Part shown: positions 9,875 to 19,362 of the stretch, in pieces | Numbering within the stretch: position 1 is the stretch's first letter | Layout of the letters: each line of letters begins with the position of its first letter | From: Henriciella marina | GTDB taxonomy: Bacteria > Pseudomonadota > Alphaproteobacteria > Caulobacterales > Hyphomonadaceae | Length of the DNA: 63,208 nucleotides | Reading direction: 5' to 3' | Assembly (NCBI RefSeq): GCF_027213945.1 | Contig: NZ_JAPWGW010000006.1 | Span: 1 to 63,208 of the forward strand | The notes under the pieces: model-generated | The model's input: the letters and a program-made list of their open reading frames with translations, nothing else | The model's database searches: none | What the model was told of the DNA's origin: nothing | Translations under genes and position numbers: made by a program

Positions 9875-10270
9875 ATGAATATTTCCGATCCCCTTGGCGA
9901 TCTCCTGACCCGCATCCGCAATGCGCAGATGCGTGGCATGACGAAGGTTGTCTCTCCATCCTCTAAACTCCGTCTGCGCGTCCTCGACGTGCTGCAGAGC
10001 GAGGGTTACATCCGTGGTTACACGGAAGTGGAGAAAGACGGTCATCGCAATGTCGAGATCGAGCTTAAGTATTTCGATGGCGCACCGGTCATCTCCGAGA
10101 TCCGTCGGGTCTCGAAGCCTGGCCGTCGCGTCTATTCTTCGGTGAATGATCTGCCGCTGGTCCGCAACGGGCTGGGCATCTCCATTCTCTCCACGTCGAA
10201 GGGCGTCATCTCTGACGCTGTCGCACGTAACGAGAATGTTGGTGGCGAGATCCTTTGCCGGGTCTTCTAG
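9875..10270 (+). CDS. rpsH: 30S ribosomal protein S8
   Basis: 131 residues from [21 protein letters not shown] to the typical end GGEILCRVF. The start at 9875 is fixed by a perfect AAGGAGGA just upstream (9860-9867); an upstream in-frame start inside rpsN has no support. S8 binds 16S helix 21 and is the translational repressor of the spc operon in E. coli. Confidence 0.97.
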   Translation: MNISDPLGDLLTRIRNAQMRGMTKVVSPSSKLRLRVLDVLQSEGYIRGYTEVEKDGHRNVEIELKYFDGAPVISEIRRVSKPGRRVYSSVNDLPLVRNGLGISILSTSKGVISDAVARNENVGGEILCRVF

Positions 10271-10287
10271 GACGAGGATGAACTGAT

Positions 10288-10899
10288 ATGTCCCGTATTG
10301 GAAAACTCCCAATTCCTGTCCCTAACGGCACAACCGTTACAGTGGACGGCAACAAGATCGAAGCGAAGGGCCCGAAGGGTCACCTTGCGTTCACGGTTTC
10401 GGAGCTGGTTTCCGCAGAGCTGAAAGACGGCGAGCTGTCGATCATGCCGCGCGAAGACTATGTCGCGGAAGCAAATGAGCGCATCAAGGCGAACGATGCC
10501 AAGGGCCGCAAGAAGATGACCTTTGCTGAGGCTCTGGACCCCAAGGTTCGCACCCAGTGGGGCACGGCGCGCGCAAACGCTGCGAACGTCGTCCACGGTG
10601 CGGCCGAAGGCTTCACCAAGTCACTTGAACTCGTCGGCGTTGGTTATCGTGCACAGATGCAGGGCAATGACCTGAAACTGTCGCTCGGCTATTCCCACGA
10701 TGTGATCTTCAAGGCACCAGACGGCATCAAGCTCGAAGCGCCGAAACCGACCGAGGTTATCGTGTCGGGTGCTGACAAGCAGGCCGTTGGCCAGGCTGCC
10801 GCTGAGATCCGCCAGTTCCGCAAGCCAGAGCCATTCAAGGGCAAGGGCGTGCGCTATGCTGGCGAATACGTCCGCCGCAAGGAAGGCAAGAAGAAGTAA
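10288..10899 (+). CDS. rplF: 50S ribosomal protein L6, with an internal insertion
   Basis: 203 residues against about 177 for most bacterial L6. N- and C-domains are normal ([44 protein letters not shown]-type end [15 protein letters not shown]). The extra length lies at about residues 59-86, where the text [18 protein letters not shown] and [10 protein letters not shown] stands between PRED and the conserved W-GTAR segment. The insertion is charged, in frame and in normal codon usage, so it looks like a lineage feature rather than an error. L6 sits near the GTPase-associated centre. Confidence 0.95.
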   Translation: MSRIGKLPIPVPNGTTVTVDGNKIEAKGPKGHLAFTVSELVSAELKDGELSIMPREDYVAEANERIKANDAKGRKKMTFAEALDPKVRTQWGTARANAANVVHGAAEGFTKSLELVGVGYRAQMQGNDLKLSLGYSHDVIFKAPDGIKLEAPKPTEVIVSGADKQAVGQAAAEIRQFRKPEPFKGKGVRYAGEYVRRKEGKKK

Positions 10900-10903
10900 C
10901 GCC

Positions 10904-11266
10904 ATGAAGACGACACGCGAAAAGACACTCCGCCGCGCCCAGCGCGTTCGTGCCAAGCTCCGCAAGGTTGCAGAGGGCAAGCCGCGTCTGTCGGTCGCCC
11001 GCTCGCACAAGAACATCTCTGCCCAGATCATCGATGATGAAAAGGGTCTGACGGTTGCGGCAGCATCGACGCTTGAGAAAGACCTGCGTGAGCAGCTCAA
11101 GGCGACGAGCGACGTTGCAGCGGCACAGAAAATCGGTGAGCTCATCGCAGAGCGCGCCAAGCAGGCCGGTGTAGAAGACGTCGTCTTCGACCGCGGCGGC
11201 TATATGTTCCACGGCCGGGTGAAAGCCCTGGCAGACGCCGCCCGTGAGGGCGGCCTGAAGTTCTAG
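10904..11266 (+). CDS. rplR: 50S ribosomal protein L18
   Basis: 120 residues with [41 protein letters not shown] and the end [27 protein letters not shown]18 brings 5S rRNA to the large subunit with L5. It begins 4 nt after rplF; the upstream extension of the frame overlaps rplF and is not L18-like. Confidence 0.96.
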   Translation: MKTTREKTLRRAQRVRAKLRKVAEGKPRLSVARSHKNISAQIIDDEKGLTVAAASTLEKDLREQLKATSDVAAAQKIGELIAERAKQAGVEDVVFDRGGYMFHGRVKALADAAREGGLKF

Positions 11267-11275
11267 GAGGCCAGT

Positions 11276-11863
11276 ATGGCAGAAGAACGAGGACGCGGCC
11301 GCGGACGCGGGCGCAGAGACGACCGCCAAGACGAGCAGAGCGAGCTTACTGACAAGCTCGTCGGCATCAACCGTGTCGCAAAGACGGTTAAAGGCGGTAA
11401 GAATTTCGGTTTCGCAGCCCTGGTCGTCGTTGGCGACCAGAAAGGCCGCGCTGGCTTCGGCAAGGGCAAGGCCCGCGAGGTGCCAGAAGCGATCCGTAAG
11501 GCAACCGAGGAAGCAAAGCGCAACCTCGTTCGAATTCCGCTTCGCGAAGGTCGCACCCTGCATCATGATGGCAAAGGCCGCTGGGGCGCAGGCAAGGTGA
11601 TCCTCCGCGCAGCGCCTCCAGGTACAGGCGTGATCGCTGGTGGTCCGATGCGCGCTGTTATGGAAGTCCTTGGCATCCAGGACGTCGTTGCAAAGTCCAA
11701 CGGCTCGTCGAACCCTTACAACATGGTCCGTGCGACCTTCCAGGCGCTCAAGGAACAGGCTAGCCCACGTTCCGTCGCTTCGAAGCGCGGCCTGAAGGTT
11801 CAGGATATTGTTGGCCGCCGCACCGATGGTGCGTCCGAAGCCGGCATTTCCGAGACCGCCTGA
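11276..11863 (+). CDS. rpsE: 30S ribosomal protein S5
   Basis: 195 residues. An unusually Arg/Gly-repetitive N-terminal tail (residues 3-14, RG repeats) precedes the normal S5 double-stranded RNA-binding domain ([30 protein letters not shown]) and C-domain ([19 protein letters not shown]). S5 acts in decoding fidelity. AGGAGG lies directly upstream. Confidence 0.96.
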   Translation: MAEERGRGRGRGRRDDRQDEQSELTDKLVGINRVAKTVKGGKNFGFAALVVVGDQKGRAGFGKGKAREVPEAIRKATEEAKRNLVRIPLREGRTLHHDGKGRWGAGKVILRAAPPGTGVIAGGPMRAVMEVLGIQDVVAKSNGSSNPYNMVRATFQALKEQASPRSVASKRGLKVQDIVGRRTDGASEAGISETA

Positions 11864-11883
11864 TTTAGAGAAGGAATCTGATG

Positions 11884-12078
11884 ATGGCCAAGAAGCAAGC
11901 AGACACGATCAAGGTCCGCCAGGTCGGGAGCCCGATCCGCCGTAAGCCCGAGCAGCGCGCAACGCTGATCGGCCTCGGCCTGAACAAGATCGGCCGCGAG
12001 CGCGAGCTCGTGAATACCCCGGCCGTTCAGGGCATGATCACCAAGGTGTCACACCTTATTGAAGTCGTAGAAGAGTAG
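11884..12078 (+). CDS. rpmD: 50S ribosomal protein L30
   Basis: 64 residues: [43 protein letters not shown] is diagnostic. Two adjacent ATG codons exist (11881, 11884). The second is preferred because AAGGAA lies 7 nt upstream of it but only 4 nt from the first. L30 is a peripheral 50S protein. Confidence 0.93.
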   Translation: MAKKQADTIKVRQVGSPIRRKPEQRATLIGLGLNKIGRERELVNTPAVQGMITKVSHLIEVVEE

Positions 12079-12122
12079 GCGTATAGGGGCGACCCTTTCA
12101 AACGCCAGTCAGGAATAGAGCG

Positions 12123-12602
12123 ATGAAACTCAACGAACTCTCTCCAAATGCGGGCTCCACCCACAGCCGCCATCGCGTTGGCCGCGGCGTCGGCTCCGGC
12201 AAGGGCAAGACTGGCGGACGTGGCGTCAAAGGTCAGAAGGCACGCTCCGGCGTCGCCCTCAACGGCTTTGAAGGCGGCCAGATGCCGATCTATATGCGTC
12301 TGCCAAAGCGTGGCTTTACGGCTCGCAACTCCAAGACGCATGCCTGGGTCAACCTCGGCCGTCTGACCAAGGCGATCGAAGCCGGCAAGATCAAGGCCGA
12401 CGACATTACCGAAGAGACGCTGGTTGCGTCCGGTGTTGTCCGCCGCACGAAAGACGGTATCCGTCTCCTTGCAAAGGGTGATGCGCCCAAGAATGCAAAG
12501 ATCACCGTCACAGGCGCTAGCAAAGCGGCGATCGAAGCGATCGAAAAAGCGGGCGGCTCCGTTACGGTAACCGGGGCGGCAGCTGCTGAAAAAGCTGAGT
12601 AA
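12123..12602 (+). CDS. rplO: 50S ribosomal protein L15
   Basis: 159 residues. The glycine-rich N-terminus ([36 protein letters not shown]) that threads into the 50S core is complete, as is [18 protein letters not shown]. The C-terminus is Ala/Glu-rich. AGGAA sits 7 nt before the ATG. Last ribosomal gene before secY. Confidence 0.96.
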   Translation: MKLNELSPNAGSTHSRHRVGRGVGSGKGKTGGRGVKGQKARSGVALNGFEGGQMPIYMRLPKRGFTARNSKTHAWVNLGRLTKAIEAGKIKADDITEETLVASGVVRRTKDGIRLLAKGDAPKNAKITVTGASKAAIEAIEKAGGSVTVTGAAAAEKAE

Positions 12603-12642
12603 GGCGGGTCTTTTTCGTCTATACACCTTCACAAACACGATC

Positions 12643-12671
12643 TCGCCGCCAATGTTGGCGGCGATTTCATT
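12643..12671 (+). terminator. Hairpin between rplO and secY (possible attenuator)
   Basis: TCGCCGCCAA (12643-12652) and TTGGCGGCGA (12655-12664) form a perfect 10-bp inverted repeat followed by TTTCATTTC. The stem is strong but the T-tract is interrupted, so partial termination is more likely than a full stop. It would lower secY expression relative to the ribosomal genes. Inference from sequence. Confidence 0.5.
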
Positions 12672-12688
12672 TCGGGTAGGAGGGTCCT

Positions 12689-14062
12689 TTGGCCACAGCC
12701 GCAGAGCAAATGGCGCGCAATATGAACTTCGGTACCTTTGCGAAGGCAAAGGACCTCCAGGCGCGCATCCTGTTCACGCTTTTCATCCTGGTCCTCTATC
12801 GTCTCGGCACATACATTCCCGTGCCAGGCGTCGACCCTACCCAGTTTGAGCAACTCTTTCAGAGACAGTCGGGCGGCATGCTGGGCTCGCTCAACATGTT
12901 TGCAGGCGGCGCGGTTGAGCGGATGAGCGTGTTTGCGCTCAACGTGATGCCCTACATTACCGCATCGATCATCGTTCAGATGATGACATCGGCTATTCCT
13001 TCGCTTGAAAAGCTGAAGAAGGAAGGCGAGGCGGGCCGCAAGCAGATCAACCAGTATACCCGCTATCTCACGGTTGGTTTTGCCTTCTTCCAGGGCTTCG
13101 GCATTGCAATGGGTCTTTCCAGCGTTGCCTATGACGGCATTGCCCAATGGTTCTTTATCCTGACGGCCGTATCGACCTTCGTTGGCGGCACCATGTTCCT
13201 GATGTGGATGGGTGAACAGATCACGGCACGTGGCATCGGCAACGGCATCTCGCTGATCATTTTTGCCGGTATTATCGCTGAAATGCCGAAGGCCATCTTC
13301 AACTTGTTCTCCGGCGGACGCGAGCAGGGAATCAACGTCGTCTTCGTGCTCGGCATCCTGGTCCTCGTTATCGCGCTCGTCCTGTTCATCGTTTTCATTG
13401 AGCGCTCGCAACGCAGGATCCTGATCCAGTATCCGAAGCGCCAGCAGGGCAACCAGATGAGCCAGGGCCAGTCGTCATTCATGCCTCTGAAGCTCAACAC
13501 ATCCGGTGTTATTCCGCCGATCTTCGCGATCGCGATCCTGATGCTTCCCATGACCGCTGTTGGCCTTGTTGGCGGTAATACCGGGGTAGGGCCGGACGGT
13601 CAGATGGTTGCTGCGGGTGATCCGGGCATTCTCCAGTGGCTGGCGATCAATTTCTCGCCGGGCAGCTGGACCTACATCATCACTTATGGCGTGCTGGTCG
13701 CATTCTTCTGCTTCTTCTACACGTCGATCATGTTTAATCCGCAGGAGACCGCGGACAATCTGAGAAAGTATGGCGGTTTCGTCCCCGGGATTCGCCCGGG
13801 CAAGAACACGGCAGCCTATTTTGACTATGTGCTGACCCGTCTGACGACGATCGGTGCGATCTATCTCGTCTTCGTCTGTCTGCTGCCTGAAGTGCTTCGC
13901 CGATATATGCCGGAAATTCCTTTCTACATCGGTGGCACGTCGCTACTGATCGTTGTATCGGTGACGATGGATACAGTGACACAGATACAGTCGCACCTGA
14001 TCGCGCACCAATATGAGGGGCTGATCAAGAAATCGCGGCTGGGAGGCAAACGCAGACGATGA
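12689..14062 (+). CDS. secY: Preprotein translocase subunit SecY
   Basis: 457 residues with about ten membrane segments. Diagnostic parts include LGTYIPVPGVDP, the plug-region residues near FAGGAVERMSVFALNVMPYITASII, RGIGNGISLIIFAGI and TADNLRKYGGFVPGIRPG. SecY forms the protein-conducting channel with SecE and SecG. I use the TTG at 12689 because AGGAGG lies 5 nt upstream; the first ATG (12710) is 26 nt from that site. The stop overlaps the adk ATG. Confidence 0.95.
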   Translation: MATAAEQMARNMNFGTFAKAKDLQARILFTLFILVLYRLGTYIPVPGVDPTQFEQLFQRQSGGMLGSLNMFAGGAVERMSVFALNVMPYITASIIVQMMTSAIPSLEKLKKEGEAGRKQINQYTRYLTVGFAFFQGFGIAMGLSSVAYDGIAQWFFILTAVSTFVGGTMFLMWMGEQITARGIGNGISLIIFAGIIAEMPKAIFNLFSGGREQGINVVFVLGILVLVIALVLFIVFIERSQRRILIQYPKRQQGNQMSQGQSSFMPLKLNTSGVIPPIFAIAILMLPMTAVGLVGGNTGVGPDGQMVAAGDPGILQWLAINFSPGSWTYIITYGVLVAFFCFFYTSIMFNPQETADNLRKYGGFVPGIRPGKNTAAYFDYVLTRLTTIGAIYLVFVCLLPEVLRRYMPEIPFYIGGTSLLIVVSVTMDTVTQIQSHLIAHQYEGLIKKSRLGGKRRR

Positions 14063-14628
14063 ATCTCATTCTTTTCGGACCACCCGCTGCGGGCAAGGGT
14101 ACCCAGGCCAAGCGCCTCGTCGAGGAACATGGCTATGTACAACTTTCCACTGGTGACATGCTGCGCGCAGCTCGCGCGTCGGGTTCAGAACTCGGCAACC
14201 GGGTTGCAAAGATCATGGATGAGGGCGGGCTGGTTTCCGATGAGATCGTCATCGACCTGATCGATGATCAGCTGAATCAGAACAAGGACGCTGCGGGCTT
14301 CATCTTCGATGGCTTCCCGCGGACACTCGGGCAGGCCAAAGCGCTCGACCAGCTTCTTGATTCGCGCGGTACGCGGCTTGATCGTGTGATCCGTCTTGTG
14401 GTCGATGAGGACCAGTTGATGGCCCGCGTGACCAAACGGTTCGAAGAGCAGGGCCGCAAGGATGATAACCCGGCGACGTTTGCCGCCAGGCTCGAGAAAT
14501 ACAATGAGGATACGGCCCCGCTTCTGCCTTTCTATGCAGAGCGCGGAATCCTTCGCGAAGTCGATGGAATGGCCAGTATAGAGACGGTTACGGAAGGCGT
14601 GGAAAAGGCGCTGAAAGAGACCGCATAA
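14059..14628 (+). CDS. adk: Adenylate kinase (short-LID form)
   Basis: 189 residues. P-loop GPPAAGKGTQ (7-16), AMP-binding STGDMLRAA, and FDGFPRTLGQA. It catalyses ATP + AMP to 2 ADP. The LID is the short form without zinc-binding cysteines, which explains the length below the roughly 215-residue type. The secY-adk junction (ATGA overlap) is conserved in many bacteria. Confidence 0.96.
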   Translation: MNLILFGPPAAGKGTQAKRLVEEHGYVQLSTGDMLRAARASGSELGNRVAKIMDEGGLVSDEIVIDLIDDQLNQNKDAAGFIFDGFPRTLGQAKALDQLLDSRGTRLDRVIRLVVDEDQLMARVTKRFEEQGRKDDNPATFAARLEKYNEDTAPLLPFYAERGILREVDGMASIETVTEGVEKALKETA

Positions 14629-14632
14629 AGCC

Positions 14633-14672
14633 GCAATTCCCCAGTTGACGCGGGGAATTGCACGTCTATAAC
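14633..14672 (+). promoter_or_regulatory. Promoter of rpsM-rpsK-rpoA-rplQ, embedded in a hairpin
   Basis: TTGACG (14645-14650), 16 nt, TATAAC (14667-14672) is a strong sigma-70-type promoter. The -35 lies in the loop of a perfect 10-bp inverted repeat, GCAATTCCCC (14633-14642) and GGGGAATTGC (14652-14661). The repeat could act as the end of the adk transcript (no T-run) or as a protein site. The leader to rpsM would be about 85 nt. Confidence 0.65.
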
Positions 14673-14766
14673 GACGCACTTCGTTAAGAGGTCGGGTTCG
14701 CGCGCGCGGAGCGTTGTTTTTCGTTTCGCGCCGGACCCGCTTTCGGCAGTTCAGGAGAGAGGCCCA

Positions 14767-15135
14767 ATGGCCCGTATTGCAGGCGTAAACATTCCGACGA
14801 ACAAGCGTGTCGAAATCGCGCTTCGTTACATTCACGGCATCGGTCCGGCGAAGGCACGCGAAATTACCGACAAGATTGGTATCGAATCGCATCGCCGTGT
14901 CGCTGACCTGACCGACGCAGAAGTCATCCAGATTCGCGAGACGATTGACGGCGATTATATCGTCGAAGGTGACCTGCGGCGTGAAGTTTCAATGAATATC
15001 AAGCGCCTGATGGATCTCGGCTGCTATCGTGGCCTGCGCCACCGCAAACGCCTCCCGGTCCGCGGACAGCGCACCCATACCAATGCCCGTACCCGCAAGG
15101 GCCCGGCAAAGCCGATTGCCGGCAAGAAGAAATAG
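14767..15135 (+). CDS. rpsM: 30S ribosomal protein S13
   Basis: 122 residues from [26 protein letters not shown] to the basic end [19 protein letters not shown]13 bridges the 30S head and 50S subunit. A 138-nt gap with its own promoter separates it from adk. GGAGAGAGG is the binding site. Confidence 0.97.
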   Translation: MARIAGVNIPTNKRVEIALRYIHGIGPAKAREITDKIGIESHRRVADLTDAEVIQIRETIDGDYIVEGDLRREVSMNIKRLMDLGCYRGLRHRKRLPVRGQRTHTNARTRKGPAKPIAGKKK

Positions 15136-15147
15136 GACAGGACCGAT

Positions 15148-15537
15148 ATGGCTCGTGATACGACCCGCGTTCGCCGCCGCGCCCGTAAGAACATTTCTTC
15201 GGGCGTCGTGCATGTGAACTCCAGCTTCAACAACACGATGGTCACCATCAGCGATGCTCAGGGAAATACTATTTCCTGGTCTTCCGCAGGTACGATGGGC
15301 TTCAAGGGTTCGCGTAAGTCGACCCCTTATGCTGCGCAGGTTGCTGCTGAAGATGCTGCCAAGAAGGCGCAGGAGCACGGTCTCCAGACTGTTGAAGTCA
15401 ACGTTCGTGGACCAGGTTCTGGTCGAGAGAGCGCGCTTCGTGCGCTGCAGGCTGCAGGCCTGACCATCACGTCCATCCGCGATACGACCCCAATTCCGCA
15501 CAATGGCTGCCGCCCGCCTAAACGCCGCCGCGTCTAG
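15148..15537 (+). CDS. rpsK: 30S ribosomal protein S11
   Basis: 129 residues: [41 protein letters not shown] and the platform-binding end [16 protein letters not shown] are all S11. It lies 12 nt after rpsM with AGGA in the spacer. Confidence 0.97.
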   Translation: MARDTTRVRRRARKNISSGVVHVNSSFNNTMVTISDAQGNTISWSSAGTMGFKGSRKSTPYAAQVAAEDAAKKAQEHGLQTVEVNVRGPGSGRESALRALQAAGLTITSIRDTTPIPHNGCRPPKRRRV

Positions 15538-15579
15538 GCCTTTAGCGACTGTCCTGTAGCAAGACCAAGGAGGCCATGA

Positions 15580-16620
15580 ATGGCCGATACTGCGACCAGT
15601 GTGAATGACCGTAACTGGAAAGAACTGATCCGCCCGAACCGCCCGAAGGTCGAGGCAGGCCGCGACCCGCGCCGCCACGCCAAGCTGGTGATCGAGCCTC
15701 TCGAGCGTGGCTTCGGCACGACGCTCGGTAACGCGCTTCGCCGCGTTCTTCTTTCTTCGCTCCAGGGCGCCGCGATTACCGGTGTCCAGATCGATGGTGT
15801 CGTTCACGAGTTCTCGTCCATTCCGGGCGTCCGCGAAGACGTCACGACGATCGTCCTGAACCTGAAGCAAATCGCCATCGACATGGTTTCGGATACGCCG
15901 AAGCGCATGATCCTCAAGGCTGATGGCAAGGGTGAAGTGAAAGCCGGTCAGATTGAAACGTCTGGCGATGTGAAGATCCTTAACCCGGATCTCGTTATCT
16001 GTACGCTCGACGATGGTGCTTCTGTTCGCATGGAATTCACGGTTGCGACCGGGAAAGGCTATGTGCCTGCCGATCAAAGCCGTCCTGAAGATGCCCCGAT
16101 CGGGTTCATCCCGGTTGACGCGATCTATTCGCCGGTTCGTCGCGTTGGCTACAGCGTCGAAGATACGCGTGAAGGCACCGTGCTCGACTATGACAAGCTC
16201 ACCCTCTCAGTTGAGACGGATGGCGCGATTACGCCGGAAGACGCCGTGGCCTATGCCGCCCGCATTCTCCAGGATCAGCTCCAGCTCTTCATCACCTTTG
16301 ATGAGCCTGAGACCGAGAGCACCTCTTCGAGCGAAGAAACCGATCTTGGTTTCAACCCGGTCCTTCTCAAGAAGGTCGACGAGCTCGAACTGTCTGTCCG
16401 TTCGGCAAACTGTCTGAAGAACGACAATATTGTTTACATTGGCGATCTCATCCAGAAGTCGGAAGCCGAAATGCTTCGCACCCCGAACTTCGGCCGCAAG
16501 TCGCTGAATGAAATCAAGGAAGTCCTCGCTGGTATGGGGCTGCATCTCGGCATGGAAGTGCCGGACTGGCCACCAGAAGACATCGAGGCACTTGCCAAGA
16601 AATACGACGATCACCTCTAA
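15580..16620 (+). CDS. rpoA: RNA polymerase alpha subunit
   Basis: 346 residues. N-terminal dimerisation domain: [25 protein letters not shown] and [22 protein letters not shown]-terminal domain: [23 protein letters not shown] and [19 protein letters not shown], the UP-element and activator-contacting part. Strong AAGGAGG upstream. An overlapping ATG four bases earlier opens only a short frame. Confidence 0.97.
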   Translation: MADTATSVNDRNWKELIRPNRPKVEAGRDPRRHAKLVIEPLERGFGTTLGNALRRVLLSSLQGAAITGVQIDGVVHEFSSIPGVREDVTTIVLNLKQIAIDMVSDTPKRMILKADGKGEVKAGQIETSGDVKILNPDLVICTLDDGASVRMEFTVATGKGYVPADQSRPEDAPIGFIPVDAIYSPVRRVGYSVEDTREGTVLDYDKLTLSVETDGAITPEDAVAYAARILQDQLQLFITFDEPETESTSSSEETDLGFNPVLLKKVDELELSVRSANCLKNDNIVYIGDLIQKSEAEMLRTPNFGRKSLNEIKEVLAGMGLHLGMEVPDWPPEDIEALAKKYDDHL

Positions 16621-16656
16621 ACGTCCGCCCGGGAGGGCGCGCAGGAGACCAAGCAA

Positions 16657-17085
16657 ATGGCCCACGCAATTGCACACCGCAAGCTGAACCGCACCAGCGC
16701 GCATCGTAAGGCGATGTTCGCGAACATGGCGGCTTCGCTGATCCAGCATGAGCAGATTGTGACGACGCTCCCCAAGGCAAAGGAGCTGAAGCCGATCATG
16801 GACAAGCTCGTGACGCTTGCCAAGAAAGGCGACCTCGCTTCGCGCCGCCGGGCAATTGCCCAGGTCCGCAGCAAGGATGCCGTCGCAAAGCTCTTTGAAG
16901 TGTTCGGTGAGCGCTACAAGGACCGCAATGGCGGTTATACCCGCGTGCTGAAAGCCGGCTTCCGCCATGGCGACAACGCACCGGTTGCTGTGATCGAACT
17001 GGTTGACCGCGACGAGGAAGCCAAGGGCAAGGACGACCGCGCCCGCCACGAGGCTGAACTTGAGGCGATGGAAGACTACGAATAG
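16657..17085 (+). CDS. rplQ: 50S ribosomal protein L17
   Basis: 142 residues: [50 protein letters not shown] is diagnostic. The C-terminal 20 residues are a charged tail. Last gene of the alpha-type operon, with GGAGA in the spacer and a strong terminator 24 nt downstream. Confidence 0.97.
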   Translation: MAHAIAHRKLNRTSAHRKAMFANMAASLIQHEQIVTTLPKAKELKPIMDKLVTLAKKGDLASRRRAIAQVRSKDAVAKLFEVFGERYKDRNGGYTRVLKAGFRHGDNAPVAVIELVDRDEEAKGKDDRARHEAELEAMEDYE

Positions 17086-17108
17086 GTCTTTCGTTCACTT
17101 GAAATACG

Positions 17109-17140
17109 AAAACCCCGCTGGTTCGCCGGCGGGGTTTTTT
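17109..17140. terminator. Bidirectional terminator, rplQ / acyl-CoA dehydrogenase
   Basis: AAAA, CCCCGCTGG (17113-17121), UUCG tetraloop (17122-17125), CCGGCGGGG (17126-17134), TTTTTT. The A-run and T-run flank the stem, so it can terminate on both strands. It sits between two convergent genes, 24 nt from each coding end. Confidence 0.93.
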
Positions 17141-17164
17141 CTTTGGCGGATTGTATCGCTGTGA

Positions 17165-18373
17165 CTAGAGGCCAAGCTGTCCCTTGGAGAGGATGTTCCT
17201 CTGGATCTCGTTTGAGCCGGCATAGATAGAGCCAGCCCGGTCGTTGAGGTATTTCGCAGACACAGTGACAAGGCCTTCGGGTCCGACCAGCCCCTGATTC
17301 GAGGTAGCGGGCGTAACAACCGGCCCTCCCGTTTCTGTGTGTTCTGGCTGGAATGGCTGAACATGCAGGCCGCCGAGGTCGAGACCAATCTCTGTTAGGC
17401 GTTGGCTAAGCTCGGTGCCGCGCACTTTCATCATTGAGGCCTTTAGACCCGGCGTCCCGCCACCGGCCAGTTCCGCCATCATCATCAGTTCGGCCGCCTC
17501 AAGCGTGGAGGCATCTATCTCGGCCTGGGTGAGGTGCGCATCGAGGTCTGGTGTCATTCGCTCCAGTGCGTGCGCCTTCCGTCGTAGACTTGAGATGCGC
17601 TGAAGAAGGCGCGGGCCATAGGAGGAACCGCCCCGCTCAAATTCGAGAAGGTATTTCGCGACGGTCCAACCCTTGTCGATCTCGCCGACGACACTGGCCT
17701 TCGGAACACGCACATTGTCGAAGAAGACGGCGTTCTGGATATGCTCGCCGGACAGCATGATGATCGGATCAACAGTGACGCCTGGCGCATTCATGTCGAT
17801 CAGCACGAAGGTGATACCGGACTGCGGTTTACCCGTCGCATCTGTACGCACCAGGCAGAACATCATGTTCGCTTCGTGGGCGTGCGTGGTCCAGATTTTC
17901 GACCCCGAACAGATGAAGGCGTCGCCATCATCCTCTGCGCTCATGGTGAGCGCAGCCAGGTCGGATCCCGCATGAGGCTCTGAATACCCTTGGCACCAGA
18001 AATCTTCGCCGGAAAGGATGCGAGGAAGGTAGTAGTCCTGCTGCTCTTTCGAACCATGGCCGATCAGGGCAGGGCCGCACATACCAATACCCATGGGCGA
18101 GAGGGGCGGCGCACCTGCGCGCGCCATTTCAACGTCGAAAATATAGTGCTGGGCGACGCTCCAGTCGCAACCGCCGTATTCGACAGGCCAGGATGGAGCA
18201 GCCCAGCCCTGATCGACTAGGATCGCTTGCCAGACGAGCGCTGTTTCCTTGTCGGCATAGACGCTGGTCATACGCGACGCGTAGCGACGCAGCTCTGGCG
18301 TCAGCTTTTCGGCCAGGAAGTCACGGACTTCTTGGCGAAACGCTTCTTCGTCACGGCTGAAAGTGAGCTGCAT
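17165..18373 (-). CDS. Acyl-CoA dehydrogenase family protein
   Basis: 402 residues with the three-domain ACAD fold: N-terminal helices, middle beta-domain with CQGYSEPHAGSDLA and GSKIWTTHAHEANMMFCLVRT, and C-terminal helices ending YAGSNEIQRNILSKGQLGL. FAD-dependent alpha,beta-dehydrogenation of an acyl-CoA is the family reaction; the substrate cannot be told from sequence. It shares orientation with the hydrolase gene 69 nt upstream, possibly one operon. Ends at a shared terminator with rplQ. Confidence 0.9.
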   Translation of the reverse strand: MQLTFSRDEEAFRQEVRDFLAEKLTPELRRYASRMTSVYADKETALVWQAILVDQGWAAPSWPVEYGGCDWSVAQHYIFDVEMARAGAPPLSPMGIGMCGPALIGHGSKEQQDYYLPRILSGEDFWCQGYSEPHAGSDLAALTMSAEDDGDAFICSGSKIWTTHAHEANMMFCLVRTDATGKPQSGITFVLIDMNAPGVTVDPIIMLSGEHIQNAVFFDNVRVPKASVVGEIDKGWTVAKYLLEFERGGSSYGPRLLQRISSLRRKAHALERMTPDLDAHLTQAEIDASTLEAAELMMMAELAGGGTPGLKASMMKVRGTELSQRLTEIGLDLGGLHVQPFQPEHTETGGPVVTPATSNQGLVGPEGLVTVSAKYLNDRAGSIYAGSNEIQRNILSKGQLGL

Positions 18374-18442
18374 GGTAGCCTCCGGTCATGGATGACAGGC
18401 ATCTTCGCAAGGCGAAACCTGCGTGCAAGCCGTGACCGCGCG

Positions 18443-19171
18443 TCAGCCTTTCCAGAGGTCTTTCAGAAGCGCCGCAAACTCTGGAGCTTTCTCGACGACA
18501 GACCAATGGCCGGTGTTGGCGTTCCGATGCAGGGGCGTTCCGGTGGTCGCGCAAAAACGCTGAGCCGTCTCGACCGGAACGAAAGGGTCGTCATCCCCCC
18601 AGAAGACGAGGCCCCTTTCGGGCAGCTTATCCAGATTGCGCGTCCATTCTTCGGCAATATTCTTAGCTGAGCGATAGAGGCGCAGGATGGATCTGCGCAT
18701 ATGCGGCGACCATTGGTTAGCTTCATGCCTGGCAAGCGGCTGCGGCATACCTGCAGACGAGAGAGAGGACGCCAGCCTGTCCTTGCCTGTCAGCGCCATG
18801 AACAACTCACCCAATAGCGGCGTCTGCCAGATGCGGGCGGTCTGATGCCAATTGTAATCGCGCTCTGGAAGGGCATTAGCGACCGCCCAGCTGTTGACGA
18901 GGTCGGGGCGCAGAGAAGCGGCACGAACGACCAGCAGGGCGCCCCAGTCATGCCCAGCGAGGTTCACTGGGGCACCAGCACGTTCCATCTCGGAGATGAG
19001 CCAGCTGACATAGGCCTCCTTGCTGCAATCAAAACCGGAGGGCGGAAGAGATGTGAAGCCGGGGAGGGCAGGGGCAGACAAATTTGTGTGACCATCCTCC
19101 GCAAGCGCGTCGATCAATGGCTGCCACATCTGCGGCGTGTCAGGCACGCCGTGAACGAGAATTGTCTTCAA
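18443..19171 (-). CDS. Alpha/beta hydrolase, Asp-nucleophile type (epoxide hydrolase / haloalkane dehalogenase-like)
   Basis: About 242 residues. The oxyanion strand is TILVHGVPDTPQMW, the nucleophile elbow is AGHDWGALL with Asp in place of Ser, the acid lies in WGDDDPFVP and the His in NTGHWSVVEKAPEF. Asp nucleophiles mark epoxide hydrolases, haloalkane dehalogenases and relatives. The substrate is unknown. I place the start at TTG 19171 (AGGGGA 8 nt upstream), directly before the first beta-strand; longer readings of the frame add an unlikely leader. Divergent from the TonB receptor gene. Confidence 0.8.
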   Translation of the reverse strand: MKTILVHGVPDTPQMWQPLIDALAEDGHTNLSAPALPGFTSLPPSGFDCSKEAYVSWLISEMERAGAPVNLAGHDWGALLVVRAASLRPDLVNSWAVANALPERDYNWHQTARIWQTPLLGELFMALTGKDRLASSLSSAGMPQPLARHEANQWSPHMRRSILRLYRSAKNIAEEWTRNLDKLPERGLVFWGDDDPFVPVETAQRFCATTGTPLHRNANTGHWSVVEKAPEFAALLKDLWKG

Positions 19172-19226
19172 GATCAGTTTCCCCTGCTGAAACCATATCA
19201 GGAAACATTCAATACTGCTGCATTGA

Positions 19227-19317
19227 ACTGTCCATAATAAAGGCTCGAATGACCAGAATCTGGACAGTAACCCGTTTCGGGCGTGAATTTGTCCAGTTTC
19301 ATTGACGGAAATTAATA
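19227..19317 (+). promoter_or_regulatory. Operator-like repeats and promoter before the TonB receptor
   Basis: ACTGTCCA (19227-19234) and TGGACAGT (19261-19268) are perfect inverted 8-mers. CCAGA-A-TCTGG (19253-19263) is an overlapping palindrome, and TTGTCCAG (19289-19296) is a third half-site. A plausible promoter, TTGTCC (19289-19294), 17 nt, TTAATA (19312-19317), uses the third half-site as its -35. This suggests control by a dimeric regulator, possibly of both divergent genes. Confidence 0.45.
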
Positions 19318-19362
19318 TAGCCGAGCACCGTACGATCTCTCGAGAGTGTGAGGAGAGAGAGT

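Noticed and set aside
14989-16077. 362-codon reverse frame opposite rpsM, rpsK and rpoA
   Set aside because: Shadow of conserved genes; no ribosome binding site or domain.
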